Positions 9,401-17,544 are shown, numbered from the stretch's first letter. The stretch: DNA of 64,000 bases from Hymenobacter sp. CRA2 (GCF_002007105.1 NZ_MVBC01000002.1:434001-498000), one strand, 5' to 3'. A program made the numbers and translations. Notes: generated from the letters alone by a model not told the origin.

Positions 9401-11120
9401 CGCTGCACCGTACAGCTACGCCTGGGCCAATGTACCGGCGGGTACCTACTCCCTTACCGCCAAGGCTACCGACAACAGCGGACTGAGCACGACCTCCACG
9501 GCCGTAGCGGTAACCGTCAGCAGCGGCGGGCCGCACGGGCCGGCGGCTTACTGCGGCACGGCCACCAACGGCGACTTCAGCTGGGCGGCCGTTACCAGCG
9601 GCTCGGATGTGACGTTCACCTTCCACCCGCTGGGTGCTACGGCCGGCGGCAACCTGGCCATCCTCTACGTCAATGGGCCGGGCTACCTGATGACCCGCAA
9701 CGCGGCCGACGACTTCACCTACACCGTGCCCAACCAGGTGAGTGGCGCAGTGCTGAACGTCTACTTCACGTATCAGGTGGGCCCCGGCGGCTTCGAACGC
9801 AACACGTCGGCTACGCCCGACCGCTACACCGTCGGCGCTACCTGCGCACCGGCTCCCGTCAACGTCGCCCCTACCGTCAGCCTGACTTCGCCGGTAGCCG
9901 GTGCTACCCTCGCCGCGCCGGCCACGGTTACACTCACAGCCGCCGCCACTGATGCTGACGGCAATCTGAGCAAAGTGGAGTTCTTCCAAGGCACCACGCT
10001 CTTGGGCGCGGCCACGACGGCGCCGTATAGTTTCGTGTGGGCCAATGTCGCTGCGGGCGCCTACTCACTCACGGCCAAAGCCACCGACAGCGAAGGCTTG
10101 ACGGCTACCTCGGCCGCCGTTACTGTCACCGTGGCCTACGCCGATGCCGACGGCGACGGCTACGCTGCTGATCAGGACTGCGACGACCACAACGCCGGCG
10201 TGCACCCGGGCCTGACCTTCTACCGGGATGCCGACGGCGACGGGTTTGGCTCCGGCCTCACGGCCACCGGCTGCACCGCACCAAGCGGGTACGTGGCCCA
10301 GGCCGGCGACTGCAACGACCAGGACGCCAGCATCAACCCGGCCGCCGCGGATGTCTGCGGGCAGGACCGCAACTGCGACGGACGTATTGCCCTGCCGGCC
10401 CAAGCTGCGCCCAGCATTGCCGTACGCCCGGCTTCCGCGGTAAACACCGGCGGCGATGCGCAAACTGTTTACCTGGGCTACGGCCCGCAGAGTGTCACGC
10501 TTACGGCCAGCGCACCGGGCGCCACGGCCTATAGCTGGAGCCCTGCTGCTGGCCTAAACGGCACCACGGGCACCAGCGTAACGTTTGCGCCCAGCGCGGC
10601 GGGGCGCTACAGCATTTCCGTGACGGCTCGCAACGCCGCGGGCTGCTCGGCCAGTGCCAGTGTTACCATCACGGTGGTGGATGTCCGCGTGCCCGGCCAC
10701 GCCAACAAAGTGCGGCTGTGCCACCATGGGCAGGAGCTAGAGGTCAGCACCAATGCCGTCCCCGCCCACCTGAACCACGGCGACCAGCTGGGCTCCTGCC
10801 CAACCAACACGGCCAGCCGCGGTGCCGGCACGGCTGCCGATGGCCCAGCTACCACCACCGCTGCTGACGCCGTCCTAGCCCCGAACCCCACCCAGGACCA
10901 CGCGACGCTGACGTTGCGCCTGCCGCAGGATGGGGCTTATGCGCTGGGCATCTACGATCTGCGCGGCACGCTCGTAAGGCAGGTACGCACCGGTCAAGGG
11001 TATCGTGACCAAGCCCTTTCGCTTGCCATTGATGCGCGCGGCCTGGCCGAAGGCGTGTACCTGGTGCGCCTGGTTACCGGCGAATCGGTAATAACCAAAC
11101 GTCTGCTTATCCAGCGCTAG
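6459..11120 (+). CDS. Secreted multidomain GH16 glycoside hydrolase with type IX sorting domain
   Basis: A 1553-residue exported enzyme. Signal peptide about 1-33; GH16 catalytic domain about 34-285 with GEIDIMEMG, placing the nucleophile at Glu153, Asp155 and acid/base Glu158. After it come: module A (286-464, LSYGQDANLYIWNNL), two Big_7-type Ig domains (466-647), a second module A (653-820), module B (826-926, FTFHPLGG), Ig domain, second module B (1031-1131), Ig domain, a Ca/metal-binding DADGDG-rich segment with paired cysteines (1229-1308), a PKD-like domain, a CHHG...HLNHGD motif (1413-1447) and a sorting domain (about 1471-1553). GH16 enzymes cut beta-1,3 or mixed-linkage glucans such as laminarin, or agar/carrageenan; the exact substrate is not readable. 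The A and B modules are probably carbohydrate-binding (inference). No SusCD pair is adjacent. Confidence 0.9.
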   Translation: MQATFYRCVWQARALMLALLGGLLFLFQLPARAQQRLVWEDNFDGPAINASNWTFDQGDGCAQGVCGWGNSELETYTNRPDNARVENGNLVIEARREAYQGRSFTSARLKTLGRVQFKYGTLEARIKVPNLQNGLWPAFWMLGATGNWPASGEIDIMEMGSAAAIQAGLTNRRLGGATHWEYNNTHAAYDTHYDSPTNLTDDYHVYRMSWDSQFIRMYIDGTEYYAIDISNAAAADLEEFHQAQYILLNLAVGGQYTGLYGAGDITAPLPGQMLVDYVRLYQSPGDELYLGSNNSIAGDFGIYTENPAVTQRLSYGQDANLYIWNNLTNITSPAPTPFEGQEVLALHANAGNWFGFGVANDVKNLVAFDQGALKFHFKTTYAGQFKVGLKSGAGESWLDFPAGTSRYGLARDGQWHEVVIPMSAFGNGDLGSVQQTFMFAGDAATGPADFYFDNIYYSGGVAANPAPTVALTSPANEALVTTPATVTLTANAADTNGSVTKVEFYSGFTLLGAATTAPHSYVWANVVPGTYSLTARATDDQGVVTTSAPVTLFVAAPNNTAPTVSLTSPTASAAFTAPATLTLTADAADADGSVYKVEFYNGTTLLGTDYTSPYAYTWAGVPAGSYTLTAKVTDNGRLTTTSTPVSVTVRSNVIAGPRFGVYSEDAQIQEKLSYGQDANLYIWNNLVNIAAPTPFEGQEVLALRATAGNWFGFGIANSVKNLAAFANGSLHLQYKTSYGGQFKFGVKTGGAEGWVDFPAGATQYGLVRDGQWHEVAIPLAAFGSLDWSSLEQAFMFAGDAPGATADFYFDNIYFSTESVVLPPVTYCGTAASGDYSYAATSSGNNVTFTFHPLGGVAGGNLAILYVGGAGYGMSRNAAGDFTYTVTNQTAGRVLSFYFTYQVGPGGGERNSAAAPHQYTVGSACGTTPAPQAPTISLTSPAASSSFTAPATITLTASAADADGSVSRVEFYQGSTLLGTATAAPYSYAWANVPAGTYSLTAKATDNSGLSTTSTAVAVTVSSGGPHGPAAYCGTATNGDFSWAAVTSGSDVTFTFHPLGATAGGNLAILYVNGPGYLMTRNAADDFTYTVPNQVSGAVLNVYFTYQVGPGGFERNTSATPDRYTVGATCAPAPVNVAPTVSLTSPVAGATLAAPATVTLTAAATDADGNLSKVEFFQGTTLLGAATTAPYSFVWANVAAGAYSLTAKATDSEGLTATSAAVTVTVAYADADGDGYAADQDCDDHNAGVHPGLTFYRDADGDGFGSGLTATGCTAPSGYVAQAGDCNDQDASINPAAADVCGQDRNCDGRIALPAQAAPSIAVRPASAVNTGGDAQTVYLGYGPQSVTLTASAPGATAYSWSPAAGLNGTTGTSVTFAPSAAGRYSISVTARNAAGCSASASVTITVVDVRVPGHANKVRLCHHGQELEVSTNAVPAHLNHGDQLGSCPTNTASRGAGTAADGPATTTAADAVLAPNPTQDHATLTLRLPQDGAYALGIYDLRGTLVRQVRTGQGYRDQALSLAIDARGLAEGVYLVRLVTGESVITKRLLIQR

Positions 11121-11139
11121 CACGCATTTGTCAGTACTT

Positions 11140-11177
11140 ACAAAAAGGCCTCAACCAGTTGGTTGAGGCCTTTTTGT
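11140..11177 (+). terminator. Terminator after the GH16 gene
   Basis: A perfect 18-bp inverted repeat around ACAAAAAGGCCTCAACCA with a 2-nt loop and T5 on the right arm. It lies between convergent genes and its arms carry A5/T5, so it can work in both directions. Confidence 0.85.
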
Positions 11178-11248
11178 ATATCAGCGCAAAGCAACAGCAA
11201 GCTACTGTGTACTCGCTGGAAGACACAGGCCAACGGCAACCGGCGCCT

Positions 11249-12013
11249 TTAGCAATAGCCGAGCAGCTTGTACACCATGTACCCGCTGATTTCGTGCAGC
11301 AGCAGGCTCCAGCGGCTCAGTGCGTCGGCGTCGGGTAGCAGCCAATAGTCAGGCGCCCAGCTGCGGTCGGAGGAGCGAAAGTCGGCGGGGAATGGGGTCG
11401 GCTGCAGCCCCACGCGACGAAAGCAGCCCAAGGCCCGCCGCTGGTGAAAGGCCGACGTGATGAGCACCGCACTGCGCAGCTCGGGGTGCCGGGCCAGCAG
11501 CTCTTTGGTGTAGAGGGCATTTTCGCGGGTGTTGCGGCTGCGTTCCTCCAGCAGAATGTGCTGCGCCGGCACGCCCGCCAGGCGCAGCAGCGTGCGCAGG
11601 TCGCGGGCTTCGGAGTGCTCCACGCTCAGTACCGCTCCCGAGCCGCCCGAAATCAGGATGCGCCGGATGCGGCCGGCCCGGTACAGCCACAGCGTGTGCG
11701 TCAGGCGGTCGGCGCCGCGGGCCAGGTACACCCGGTCGTGCGGCGACTTGTGCCCGTCGCCGACGCCGGTGAGCAGGATGCCCACGTCGTGGCGGCCCAG
11801 CTGGCGCAGCCGCACCGGGGGCAGTTCCCAGGCCAGGATGGCTTCGTTGACCAGGGCGTTGTTGGTGCCCAGCATCAGCAGCCCCAGCGCAATCAGCAGC
11901 AGGCGGCGGCGCCGTGCTTCGCGCCGCGTAAGTACGGCGGCCAGCAACAGGCCGACCAGCCACACGGCCGGCAGCAGGGCAAAATCGAGGAGTTTGGAGA
12001 GCAGGAAGAACAC
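11249..12013 (-). CDS. YdcF/SanA/ElyC-type DUF218 membrane protein
   Basis: A 254-residue protein. Two N-terminal membrane segments (about 3-28 and 38-58) precede a DUF218 domain with VGILLTGVGDG, RILISGGSG and the conserved SRNTRENALYTKELL and LITSAFHQRRALGCFRRVGL. The N-terminal hairpin plus the SxNTxENA and TSAxHxxRA motifs are those of the ElyC/YdcF branch, which acts in envelope and peptidoglycan-related processes; the biochemical activity is not settled. The next minus-strand gene upstream (thioredoxin-like) starts 44 bp before it, so they may be co-transcribed. Confidence 0.85.
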   Translation of the reverse strand: MFFLLSKLLDFALLPAVWLVGLLLAAVLTRREARRRRLLLIALGLLMLGTNNALVNEAILAWELPPVRLRQLGRHDVGILLTGVGDGHKSPHDRVYLARGADRLTHTLWLYRAGRIRRILISGGSGAVLSVEHSEARDLRTLLRLAGVPAQHILLEERSRNTRENALYTKELLARHPELRSAVLITSAFHQRRALGCFRRVGLQPTPFPADFRSSDRSWAPDYWLLPDADALSRWSLLLHEISGYMVYKLLGYC

Positions 12014-12056
12014 GGGGCGCGAAGCTAGCAGAACGGCCGCACACAGCCGCGCCCCC

Positions 12057-12410
12057 TTACGTCACCGGCACGTAGGCCCGCAGGCGGTCCAGCATTTCGC
12101 GCACCTGCGCTTCCTCCGTCAGCGAGTCGCACTCCAGCAGCTGGCCCTGGCAGTAGCTCACGAAAAACGGCGCTATTTTTTCCTGCATCAGCTTGCGGGC
12201 CACGGGGTTCTGGTCGGAGTTCAGGCGCAGAAACGCAATGGGCTGGTACTGCTCGTCATCGGCAAACTGGGCAAAGGGTGGCGCCAGTAGTTCGCAGGTA
12301 GCGCAGTTTTCCGAGGTAAACTTGGCAAACACCTTCATGTGGTCGTGGATGAGGTGGCGCAACCCTTCGTCGTTCGTGTCGTGTACGCGCTGGCGGTCGG
12401 CTTCTTTCAT
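12057..12410 (-). CDS. Thioredoxin-like protein with CATC motif
   Basis: A 117-residue cytoplasmic thioredoxin-fold protein (no signal peptide from the ATG at 12410, MKEADRQRVHDTND). The redox pair is CATC in FTSENCATCELLAPPF. It is followed by the expected strand IAFLRLNSDQNP and an AP-type turn (KIAPFFVSYCQGQLL), where the usual cis-Pro segment is IAPF. The frame stays open to 12584, but that extension is Arg/Pro-rich and overlaps a terminator hairpin, so I reject it. Its specific substrate is unknown. Confidence 0.82.
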   Translation of the reverse strand: MKEADRQRVHDTNDEGLRHLIHDHMKVFAKFTSENCATCELLAPPFAQFADDEQYQPIAFLRLNSDQNPVARKLMQEKIAPFFVSYCQGQLLECDSLTEEAQVREMLDRLRAYVPVT

Positions 12411-12526
12411 GCGGCTGGCTAGGCAGAAATGGGTGGGAGCAGAAGTAAAGCTTATACGGCCCCTGCCCCGGTTAGGCTCCGTTTCAGGTATCAAATCGGG
12501 AAATTCGCCCTGATCTGGTCCAGCAA

Positions 12527-12572
12527 AAAGCGCCCCGCCGCAAGCCACACCGGGCCTGCGCCGGGGCGCTTT
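12527..12572 (-). terminator. Terminator after the DUF885 gene
   Basis: An 11-bp stem AAAGCGCCCCG (12527-12537) / CGGGGCGCTTT (12562-12572), with a run of five T on the minus-strand 3' side. It lies 21 bp past the stop of the DUF885 gene. Confidence 0.75.
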
Positions 12573-12593
12573 ATCAGGGGGCATGCCGGGCGG

Positions 12594-14363
12594 CTAGCGC
12601 AGCATCATCTGGCGGATGTACTTCACCGGCGCGCTGCCGTAGCTCAGGAACTGCTCGTTGAAGGTCTTCAGGTCGAAGTCATTGCCTTGCTTCTTTTTCA
12701 GCTCGTCGCGCAGGGCCATAATTTCGCTGTAGCCCGTGAAGTACGAGCTGAGCTGCACCTGCGAGAGCGTGGCGCGGCGCCACTTATTGCGGGCTTCGGC
12801 TTCTTCCTGAAACCCGTCGCGCATGAGCATCTGCACGGTTTCGGCCTCCGAGATGGTGCCGGTCTGCACGAGGTGGTCGAGGATGGTGTTGAGCGTCACG
12901 CGCATGTTCCACTTGTCCCACATCAGCCAGATTTCGTCGGAATTGCCGCCGTAGCCGCTTTCCAGCATCATGCGCTCGGCGTACACGGCCCAGCCCTCAA
13001 TCATGGCGCCGTTGCCCAGAATGGCCTTGATGATGCTGGGCGAGCGGTTGGCGTACACCAGCTGGGTGTAGTGGCCCGGAATGGCCTCGTGGATGTTGAG
13101 AATCTGCAGGGTGTACTGGTTGTACTCGCGCAGGTAGCTTTCGGCCTGCTCGGCCGGCACGCCGTCCAGCGGCTCCACGTTGTAGTAGGTATCGGCCGAC
13201 TTATCGTAGGGACCCGGCGCCGACACCGACGCCCCCGCGCCCGAACCGCGCATGTACAAGGGCGTTTCGCGCACGACCAGCGGCTTGGTCGGGTCCTGGG
13301 TCAGCAGTTTGTGCTCGTCGACGAACTTCACCAGCTGCGGAATCTGCTGGCGCACAGCTCCCACGAAGCCCTGCGGCGTGGTATGCGTGGCCGAAAGCTT
13401 GGCAACGACCTGCCGGATGCGCGTGAGCGTATCGGCCGGCAGCGGTTGCCCAGGCATGTACTTGGGCCACAAGCGGGTGGCGCGCCCGGCCATGTCGCGC
13501 AGCAGCTCCTTTTTGTGGGCCAGGGCCCGGCCGTACACCTCGTCGGCCGAGGCATTGGCCACGATGTCGTAGGCAAACTTCCGGTCGAACAGCGGCTTGC
13601 CGATGCGGAAGCTGCGTTTGGCTTGCGGCCGCAGCTCCTGGTCGAGGAAGGTGATGTAGCTCTGCATGGCCTCGCGGGTGTTGGCAATGCGGGCGCGCAG
13701 CTCCTCTTTTTCCCGCGCCGGCAAATCGGCGCGGTCCACCGAATCCAGCAGTGGCTGGCCGAATACTTCCAGCCCGCCCTTGTTCTGCAGAATGGCCAGC
13801 TGCAGGTGCTCGGGCGTGGGGTTGCGGAGGTTGTTCTTGGCCGCCTCGTAGTACTCGATGGCCCGGTTGATTTTACCGGAAATGCTGCGCAGGCGCTGGG
13901 GCAGCGGCTGGTAGCGGCCGTTCAGAATTTCGGCCACCGGCGCGCCCAGGTTGTACTGGCTCGGGTCCCACTCCCAGCTGCGCAGCGTGTCGTTGTACCA
14001 GCGCGTACTCCGCAGCTGGTTCACCATCATCAGGTAGTCGGTCTGGTTGTTGGGCGAGAGTTTATCGAACTCAAACCCCTGCAGCTCCTTCAGGCCGCGG
14101 GCCGCCGCTTTGTTCTCGATTTGGCGCCGGCCCGCCGTGGGCAGCACCAGCACCTCGTCGTACTTATGAAAGCCCTGCGAGGACGCCCAGCCGGGGTTGT
14201 AGTACCAAAGTGAATCGATGAAGCGCTCCTTATAACGGTCGAAGCCGATATCGGCGGCAGTGGCTTCGGGGGCGCCGTTGTCGGACTGGGGCCGGCAGGA
14301 AGCCATGGCCAGGGCGCCGGCCGCGGCCAGCGTCAGGCCCAGGCGGGAGTATCGTGCAATCAT
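12594..14363 (-). CDS. DUF885 family lipoprotein, probable zinc metallopeptidase
   Basis: A 589-residue protein from the ATG at 14363 (MIARYSRLGLTLAAAGALAM, then ASC, a lipobox). It matches the DUF885 family over its length. The likely metal site is HEAIPGHYTQL, a HExxxGH-type variant of the zincin motif, with a downstream EGWAVYAERMMLE helix that would give the third ligand. DUF885 proteins are thought to be exported metallopeptidases; substrates are mostly unknown. The open frame extends 33 codons upstream without signal-peptide features, so I use the internal ATG. A TACCTTGC box at 14397-14404 (minus) fits this start. Confidence 0.88.
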   Translation of the reverse strand: MIARYSRLGLTLAAAGALAMASCRPQSDNGAPEATAADIGFDRYKERFIDSLWYYNPGWASSQGFHKYDEVLVLPTAGRRQIENKAAARGLKELQGFEFDKLSPNNQTDYLMMVNQLRSTRWYNDTLRSWEWDPSQYNLGAPVAEILNGRYQPLPQRLRSISGKINRAIEYYEAAKNNLRNPTPEHLQLAILQNKGGLEVFGQPLLDSVDRADLPAREKEELRARIANTREAMQSYITFLDQELRPQAKRSFRIGKPLFDRKFAYDIVANASADEVYGRALAHKKELLRDMAGRATRLWPKYMPGQPLPADTLTRIRQVVAKLSATHTTPQGFVGAVRQQIPQLVKFVDEHKLLTQDPTKPLVVRETPLYMRGSGAGASVSAPGPYDKSADTYYNVEPLDGVPAEQAESYLREYNQYTLQILNIHEAIPGHYTQLVYANRSPSIIKAILGNGAMIEGWAVYAERMMLESGYGGNSDEIWLMWDKWNMRVTLNTILDHLVQTGTISEAETVQMLMRDGFQEEAEARNKWRRATLSQVQLSSYFTGYSEIMALRDELKKKQGNDFDLKTFNEQFLSYGSAPVKYIRQMMLR

Positions 14364-14576
14364 GTAGTAAAACGGGTAGAAATCCGGTTGCGGGCGGCAA
14401 GGTAGCGGCAAAACGGACTTACTCGGACCAACCCACAGGATTGTCGAGCTTGGAGCAGGCAAGCGGTGCGCTCGGCCGGGCCGATTCGGCGTTGACCCAG
14501 TACCTGACCTTGTTCGTTCGGCGCACCCGCGGCAGCTAAGCGGCCCCTATTATCTTGCGCGCCTTACCCTCCCTTC

Positions 14577-16022
14577 ATGCGCCTGATTACGTCTCCCCTC
14601 CTTTCCACGCTGCTGCTCTCCGGCGCACTGGCCGCCTGCTTTCAGCGCACCGACGACGCGGCGGCTACTGCCGATTCCGGCTCCGCCGTGCTCCAGACCG
14701 GCCGGCCCCTCGCCGAAGACTTTGAGAGCGGCAGCAAAGGCTCCTACGCCAGCGGCGAAGAACAACTCGGCTCGGGCCGCTGGCTGCTCGACGATGCCCT
14801 GATTGGCACTTCCGACCAGGACCACAAACACGGCCAGAAAGCCCTGCGCCTGCGCGGCAAGGGCCGGGCCCAGATGCGCTTCGACCTGCCCACGGGAGCC
14901 GGGCGCGTGCGCCTGTTCCACGCCAGCTACGGCAAAGACGGCTCCGTGCGCTGGCAACTGTGGTACTCCGCCGACCGCGGCCGCAGCTGGCAGCCCGCCG
15001 GCACCGAGGTGAAGGTGGAAGGCGCGGGCCTGCCGGCCACCATCGTGGTGAACCGCCCCGGCCCACTGCGCCTGGAAATCCGCAAAGTAGATAGCGGCGA
15101 CGACCGGCTGAACATCGACGACTTCTCGGTGGAGCCCTACAAGGCCGGTACGCCGCCCGCCGTAGCCGGCAACGGCGCCCAAACGCCCGCGGCGGCCCCC
15201 GGCGTGCCCGTACCATCGGCCAAGCCGCAGAAGCAGCAAGGCGGCAGCGGCGCCTCCCGCCGCGACGACCCGCTTAGCCTCGGCAACCCCAGCGGTGCTA
15301 CCAGCAACCCCGATGCAACGCCAAATAACTTCTTGATGGTGAAGCCGCAGTACACGCTGGGCTACTCCCGCGACCGGGGCATTCCCACCTGGGTGGTGTG
15401 GCACCTGAGCAAGGCTTGGATGGGCTCGGCCCCGCGCCAGGACGACTTCCGACCCGACCCGGCCCTGCCCCGCGGCTGGTACCAGGTGACGCCCCGCTCC
15501 TACTCCGGCTCGGGTTTCGACAAGGGCCACAACTGCCCTTCGGCCGACCGTTCCTTCGACCTCGACGATAACTCGGCTACCTTCCTGATGACCAACATGA
15601 TTCCGCAGGCGCCGATGAACAACCAGCGCACCTGGAATCACCTGGAAGAATACTCCCGCGACCTGGTGAAGGCCGGCAACGAAGTCTACGTGCTGATGGG
15701 CAGCTACGGCCGCGGCGGCACTGGTGCCAACGGCCCCGCCCAAACCCTCGACAACGGCCACGTAACCGTGCCCAAGCGCGTGTGGAAGGTATTGGTGGTG
15801 CTGCCCGACGGTGACAACGACCAGCAGCGCATCGCTGCGGGGCAGGCCCGCCTCATTGCCATCGACACGCCCAACGACAACTCCGTGTCGCCCGACTGGG
15901 CGCAGTACCGCGTGAGCGTGGACGCCATCGAAAACGCCACGGGCCTTGACCTGCTCAGCAAGCTGCCCACCCCCGTCCAGGAACGCCTGGAGGTGCAGAT
16001 TGACCACGGCCCGACGCGCTGA
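14577..16022 (+). CDS. Exported DNA/RNA non-specific endonuclease (NucA/NUC family) lipoprotein
   Basis: A 481-residue protein. A lipoprotein signal peptide ends at LAAC (about residue 21). Residues 45-195 form a beta-sandwich-like domain (RLFHASYGKDGSVRWQLWYS). A Pro/Ala/Gly-rich linker leads to the nuclease domain (about 250-480). The catalytic His318 lies in DKGHNCPSADR, a variant of the family DRGH motif, and the metal-binding Asn/Glu helix is TNMIPQAPMNNQRTWNHLEE. NUC enzymes cut DNA and RNA without sequence preference, using Mg2+ and a beta-beta-alpha-Me site. The lipobox suggests anchoring outside the cytoplasm. It converges on a HIT/NuiA-like gene (16675-17541), a candidate cognate inhibitor. 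Confidence 0.9.
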   Translation: MRLITSPLLSTLLLSGALAACFQRTDDAAATADSGSAVLQTGRPLAEDFESGSKGSYASGEEQLGSGRWLLDDALIGTSDQDHKHGQKALRLRGKGRAQMRFDLPTGAGRVRLFHASYGKDGSVRWQLWYSADRGRSWQPAGTEVKVEGAGLPATIVVNRPGPLRLEIRKVDSGDDRLNIDDFSVEPYKAGTPPAVAGNGAQTPAAAPGVPVPSAKPQKQQGGSGASRRDDPLSLGNPSGATSNPDATPNNFLMVKPQYTLGYSRDRGIPTWVVWHLSKAWMGSAPRQDDFRPDPALPRGWYQVTPRSYSGSGFDKGHNCPSADRSFDLDDNSATFLMTNMIPQAPMNNQRTWNHLEEYSRDLVKAGNEVYVLMGSYGRGGTGANGPAQTLDNGHVTVPKRVWKVLVVLPDGDNDQQRIAAGQARLIAIDTPNDNSVSPDWAQYRVSVDAIENATGLDLLSKLPTPVQERLEVQIDHGPTR

Positions 16023-16041
16023 GCGCACTGCGGCTAACAAC

Positions 16042-16076
16042 AAAGCCCGCCCGACGAGTGTCGGGCGGGCTTTTTT
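16042..16076 (+). terminator. Terminator after the endonuclease gene
   Basis: A 14-bp perfect stem AAAGCCCGCCCGAC / GTCGGGCGGGCTTT with a 4-nt loop and a T6 run, 19 bp past the stop codon. It sits between convergent genes. Confidence 0.88.
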
Positions 16077-16091
16077 ATGGCTTGGTTAAGC

Positions 16092-16499
16092 TTAGTCGCG
16101 GGTACCGCTCTCGAAGCCACTGACCAAGGCCTGCTTTTCGGCGGGCGTCAGCGCGTGGTTGGTAGCGGCGGTGTACACGGCGCAGGCCCGCTCCGCCGAT
16201 GCCAGACCAAGGGCTTTGACGCGCATACCCCAGAGCACCAGGGCGTAGTCACGCTTCGAGTACATGTTGCCGCCGTGCAAAAACACGGTCTGTTTCTTGG
16301 GGGCCAGGAATTTGGTGAAGTCCAGCTCACCGCCCTTGGTTTGGCTGCGCACGTAGGCCTCGATGTTGGCCGGCACCGGAGCGGCCGCGGCGTGGGCACT
16401 ATCAGCGGGGCTCTGCTGCGCGACTGGGCCGCCTTGTGCGCGCAGGGCCGTACTCGCCGTTATCAGAATAAAGCCGGCTAAAACAATGGACTTCAACAT
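16092..16499 (-). CDS. Small exported protein of unknown function
   Basis: A 135-residue protein from the ATG at 16499 (MLKSIVLAGFILITASTALR, then AQG, a signal peptide with an A-x-A-like cut). The mature part is mostly helical (IEAYVRSQTKGGELDFTKFL, KRDYALVLWGMRVKALG, SAERACAVYTAATNHALTPA). It has one cysteine and no motif I recognise. A TTG at 16514 would add five residues. It lies between the exported nuclease and the HIT/NuiA-like gene and shares the strand of the latter, 175 bp downstream of its stop; a functional link is only positional. Confidence 0.65.
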   Translation of the reverse strand: MLKSIVLAGFILITASTALRAQGGPVAQQSPADSAHAAAAPVPANIEAYVRSQTKGGELDFTKFLAPKKQTVFLHGGNMYSKRDYALVLWGMRVKALGLASAERACAVYTAATNHALTPAEKQALVSGFESGTRD

Positions 16500-16674
16500 A
16501 GCAGTGGAGAGCAAATAAGGAGGAGACTTATACGCAATGACGACCCAATGTGGCCACTGATTGCACTAAGTCTTCAATTATTATTCCATTTCCGAGCCAA
16601 CAACACATTTAGTTGAAAAGTGCCCACTCGCCCGGTCCGTACGAATCAGCTCCACCGCTGGATTGCTCCGCGCC

Positions 16675-17541
16675 TCAGGTTTCTATCAGCGTCACCTTGA
16701 AGCCAGCCAGCTTGCCACCGCTCGTTTTGCCCAGCGCGTAGGCATCCAGCTGCGGCCCTTTGCCCACGCGGTACACTTTCACGTCCTCCAGCTCCTGCTT
16801 GAGGTACATCTGCAGGGCCTTGAAGCGGTTGGCTAGGTCCACATTGCCCAGCACGCCGTCGTCGGCGGTGTGGTTGCGCAGGAAGTAAATCAGCTCCTGG
16901 GTTTCAACGGGCGTGCTGGCGGGCAGGCTCAGGAGCTTGAGCAGCTGCTCCGGGCTCAACTTGCCTGCCGGGGCCGGGTAGCTCACCACCGTCAGCGGGG
17001 CATCCGACTCGCTCACGTAGTACAGGCCGTTGGTCAACTCCCGCAATTGCGCCAGCTCGCCGTCGGCCGCTGCGTCGTTGGAGCCGGCGGTTTCGCGCTC
17101 GGCTTTGCTCTGCAGCGGCGCCGCCTGGGCCGCGCCGGCATCGGCAGCGGGCACTTTGGCGACAATGGCGGCGGCTAGCTCCTTCATCCGCTCCACGCCC
17201 ACTTTGATCTTGGGGTTGGCAAAGTTCATGTCCGACACCTGGTTCATCGGAATCAGGTGGATGTGAGCGTGCGGCACCTCCAGTCCGATAACGGCTACGC
17301 CGATGCGCTTGCAGGTCACGGCCGCTTTTACGCCCTTGGCCACGCGCTGGGCAAACTGGTGCAGCGCCGCTAGCTCCGCCGGGGGCAGATCGAAGATGTA
17401 GTCGACTTCACGCTTGGGAATGACCAGCGTATGGCCCTCTACTAAGGGGGTGATGTCGAGGAAAGCGAGGTGATGCTCGTCTTCGGCCACTTTGTAGGCC
17501 GGCAGCTCGCCCGCCACGATGCGGGAAAAGATGGAAGGCAT
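16675..17541 (-). CDS. HIT-family protein fused to a NuiA-like nuclease inhibitor domain
   Basis: A 288-residue fusion. Residues 1-125 are a HIT domain (SIFSRIVAGELPAYKVAEDE; histidine triad at His91, His93, His95 in PHAHIHLIP), typical of nucleotide hydrolases. Residues 126-162 are an Ala-rich linker. Residues 163-288 resemble Anabaena NuiA: LTNGLYYVSESDAPLTVV against NuiA DGLLFMSESEYPFEV, and KVYRVGKGPQLDAYALGKTS, then GGKLAGFKVTLIET, against the NuiA end QVYRLGEVELDVYVIGET...LAG...VVET. The SES Glu (Glu178) and the terminal Glu-Thr, which in NuiA face the nuclease active site (from memory), are kept. The protein is cytoplasmic (no signal). The NUC-family endonuclease lies 650 bp away on the other strand. 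Confidence 0.85.
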   Translation of the reverse strand: MPSIFSRIVAGELPAYKVAEDEHHLAFLDITPLVEGHTLVIPKREVDYIFDLPPAELAALHQFAQRVAKGVKAAVTCKRIGVAVIGLEVPHAHIHLIPMNQVSDMNFANPKIKVGVERMKELAAAIVAKVPAADAGAAQAAPLQSKAERETAGSNDAAADGELAQLRELTNGLYYVSESDAPLTVVSYPAPAGKLSPEQLLKLLSLPASTPVETQELIYFLRNHTADDGVLGNVDLANRFKALQMYLKQELEDVKVYRVGKGPQLDAYALGKTSGGKLAGFKVTLIET

Positions 17542-17544
17542 GCG

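Noticed and set aside
12429-14213. Long open frames antisense to the DUF885 and endonuclease genes
   Set aside because: High-GC shadow frames of well-supported genes; composition (His/Gly/Arg-rich) is not protein-like.
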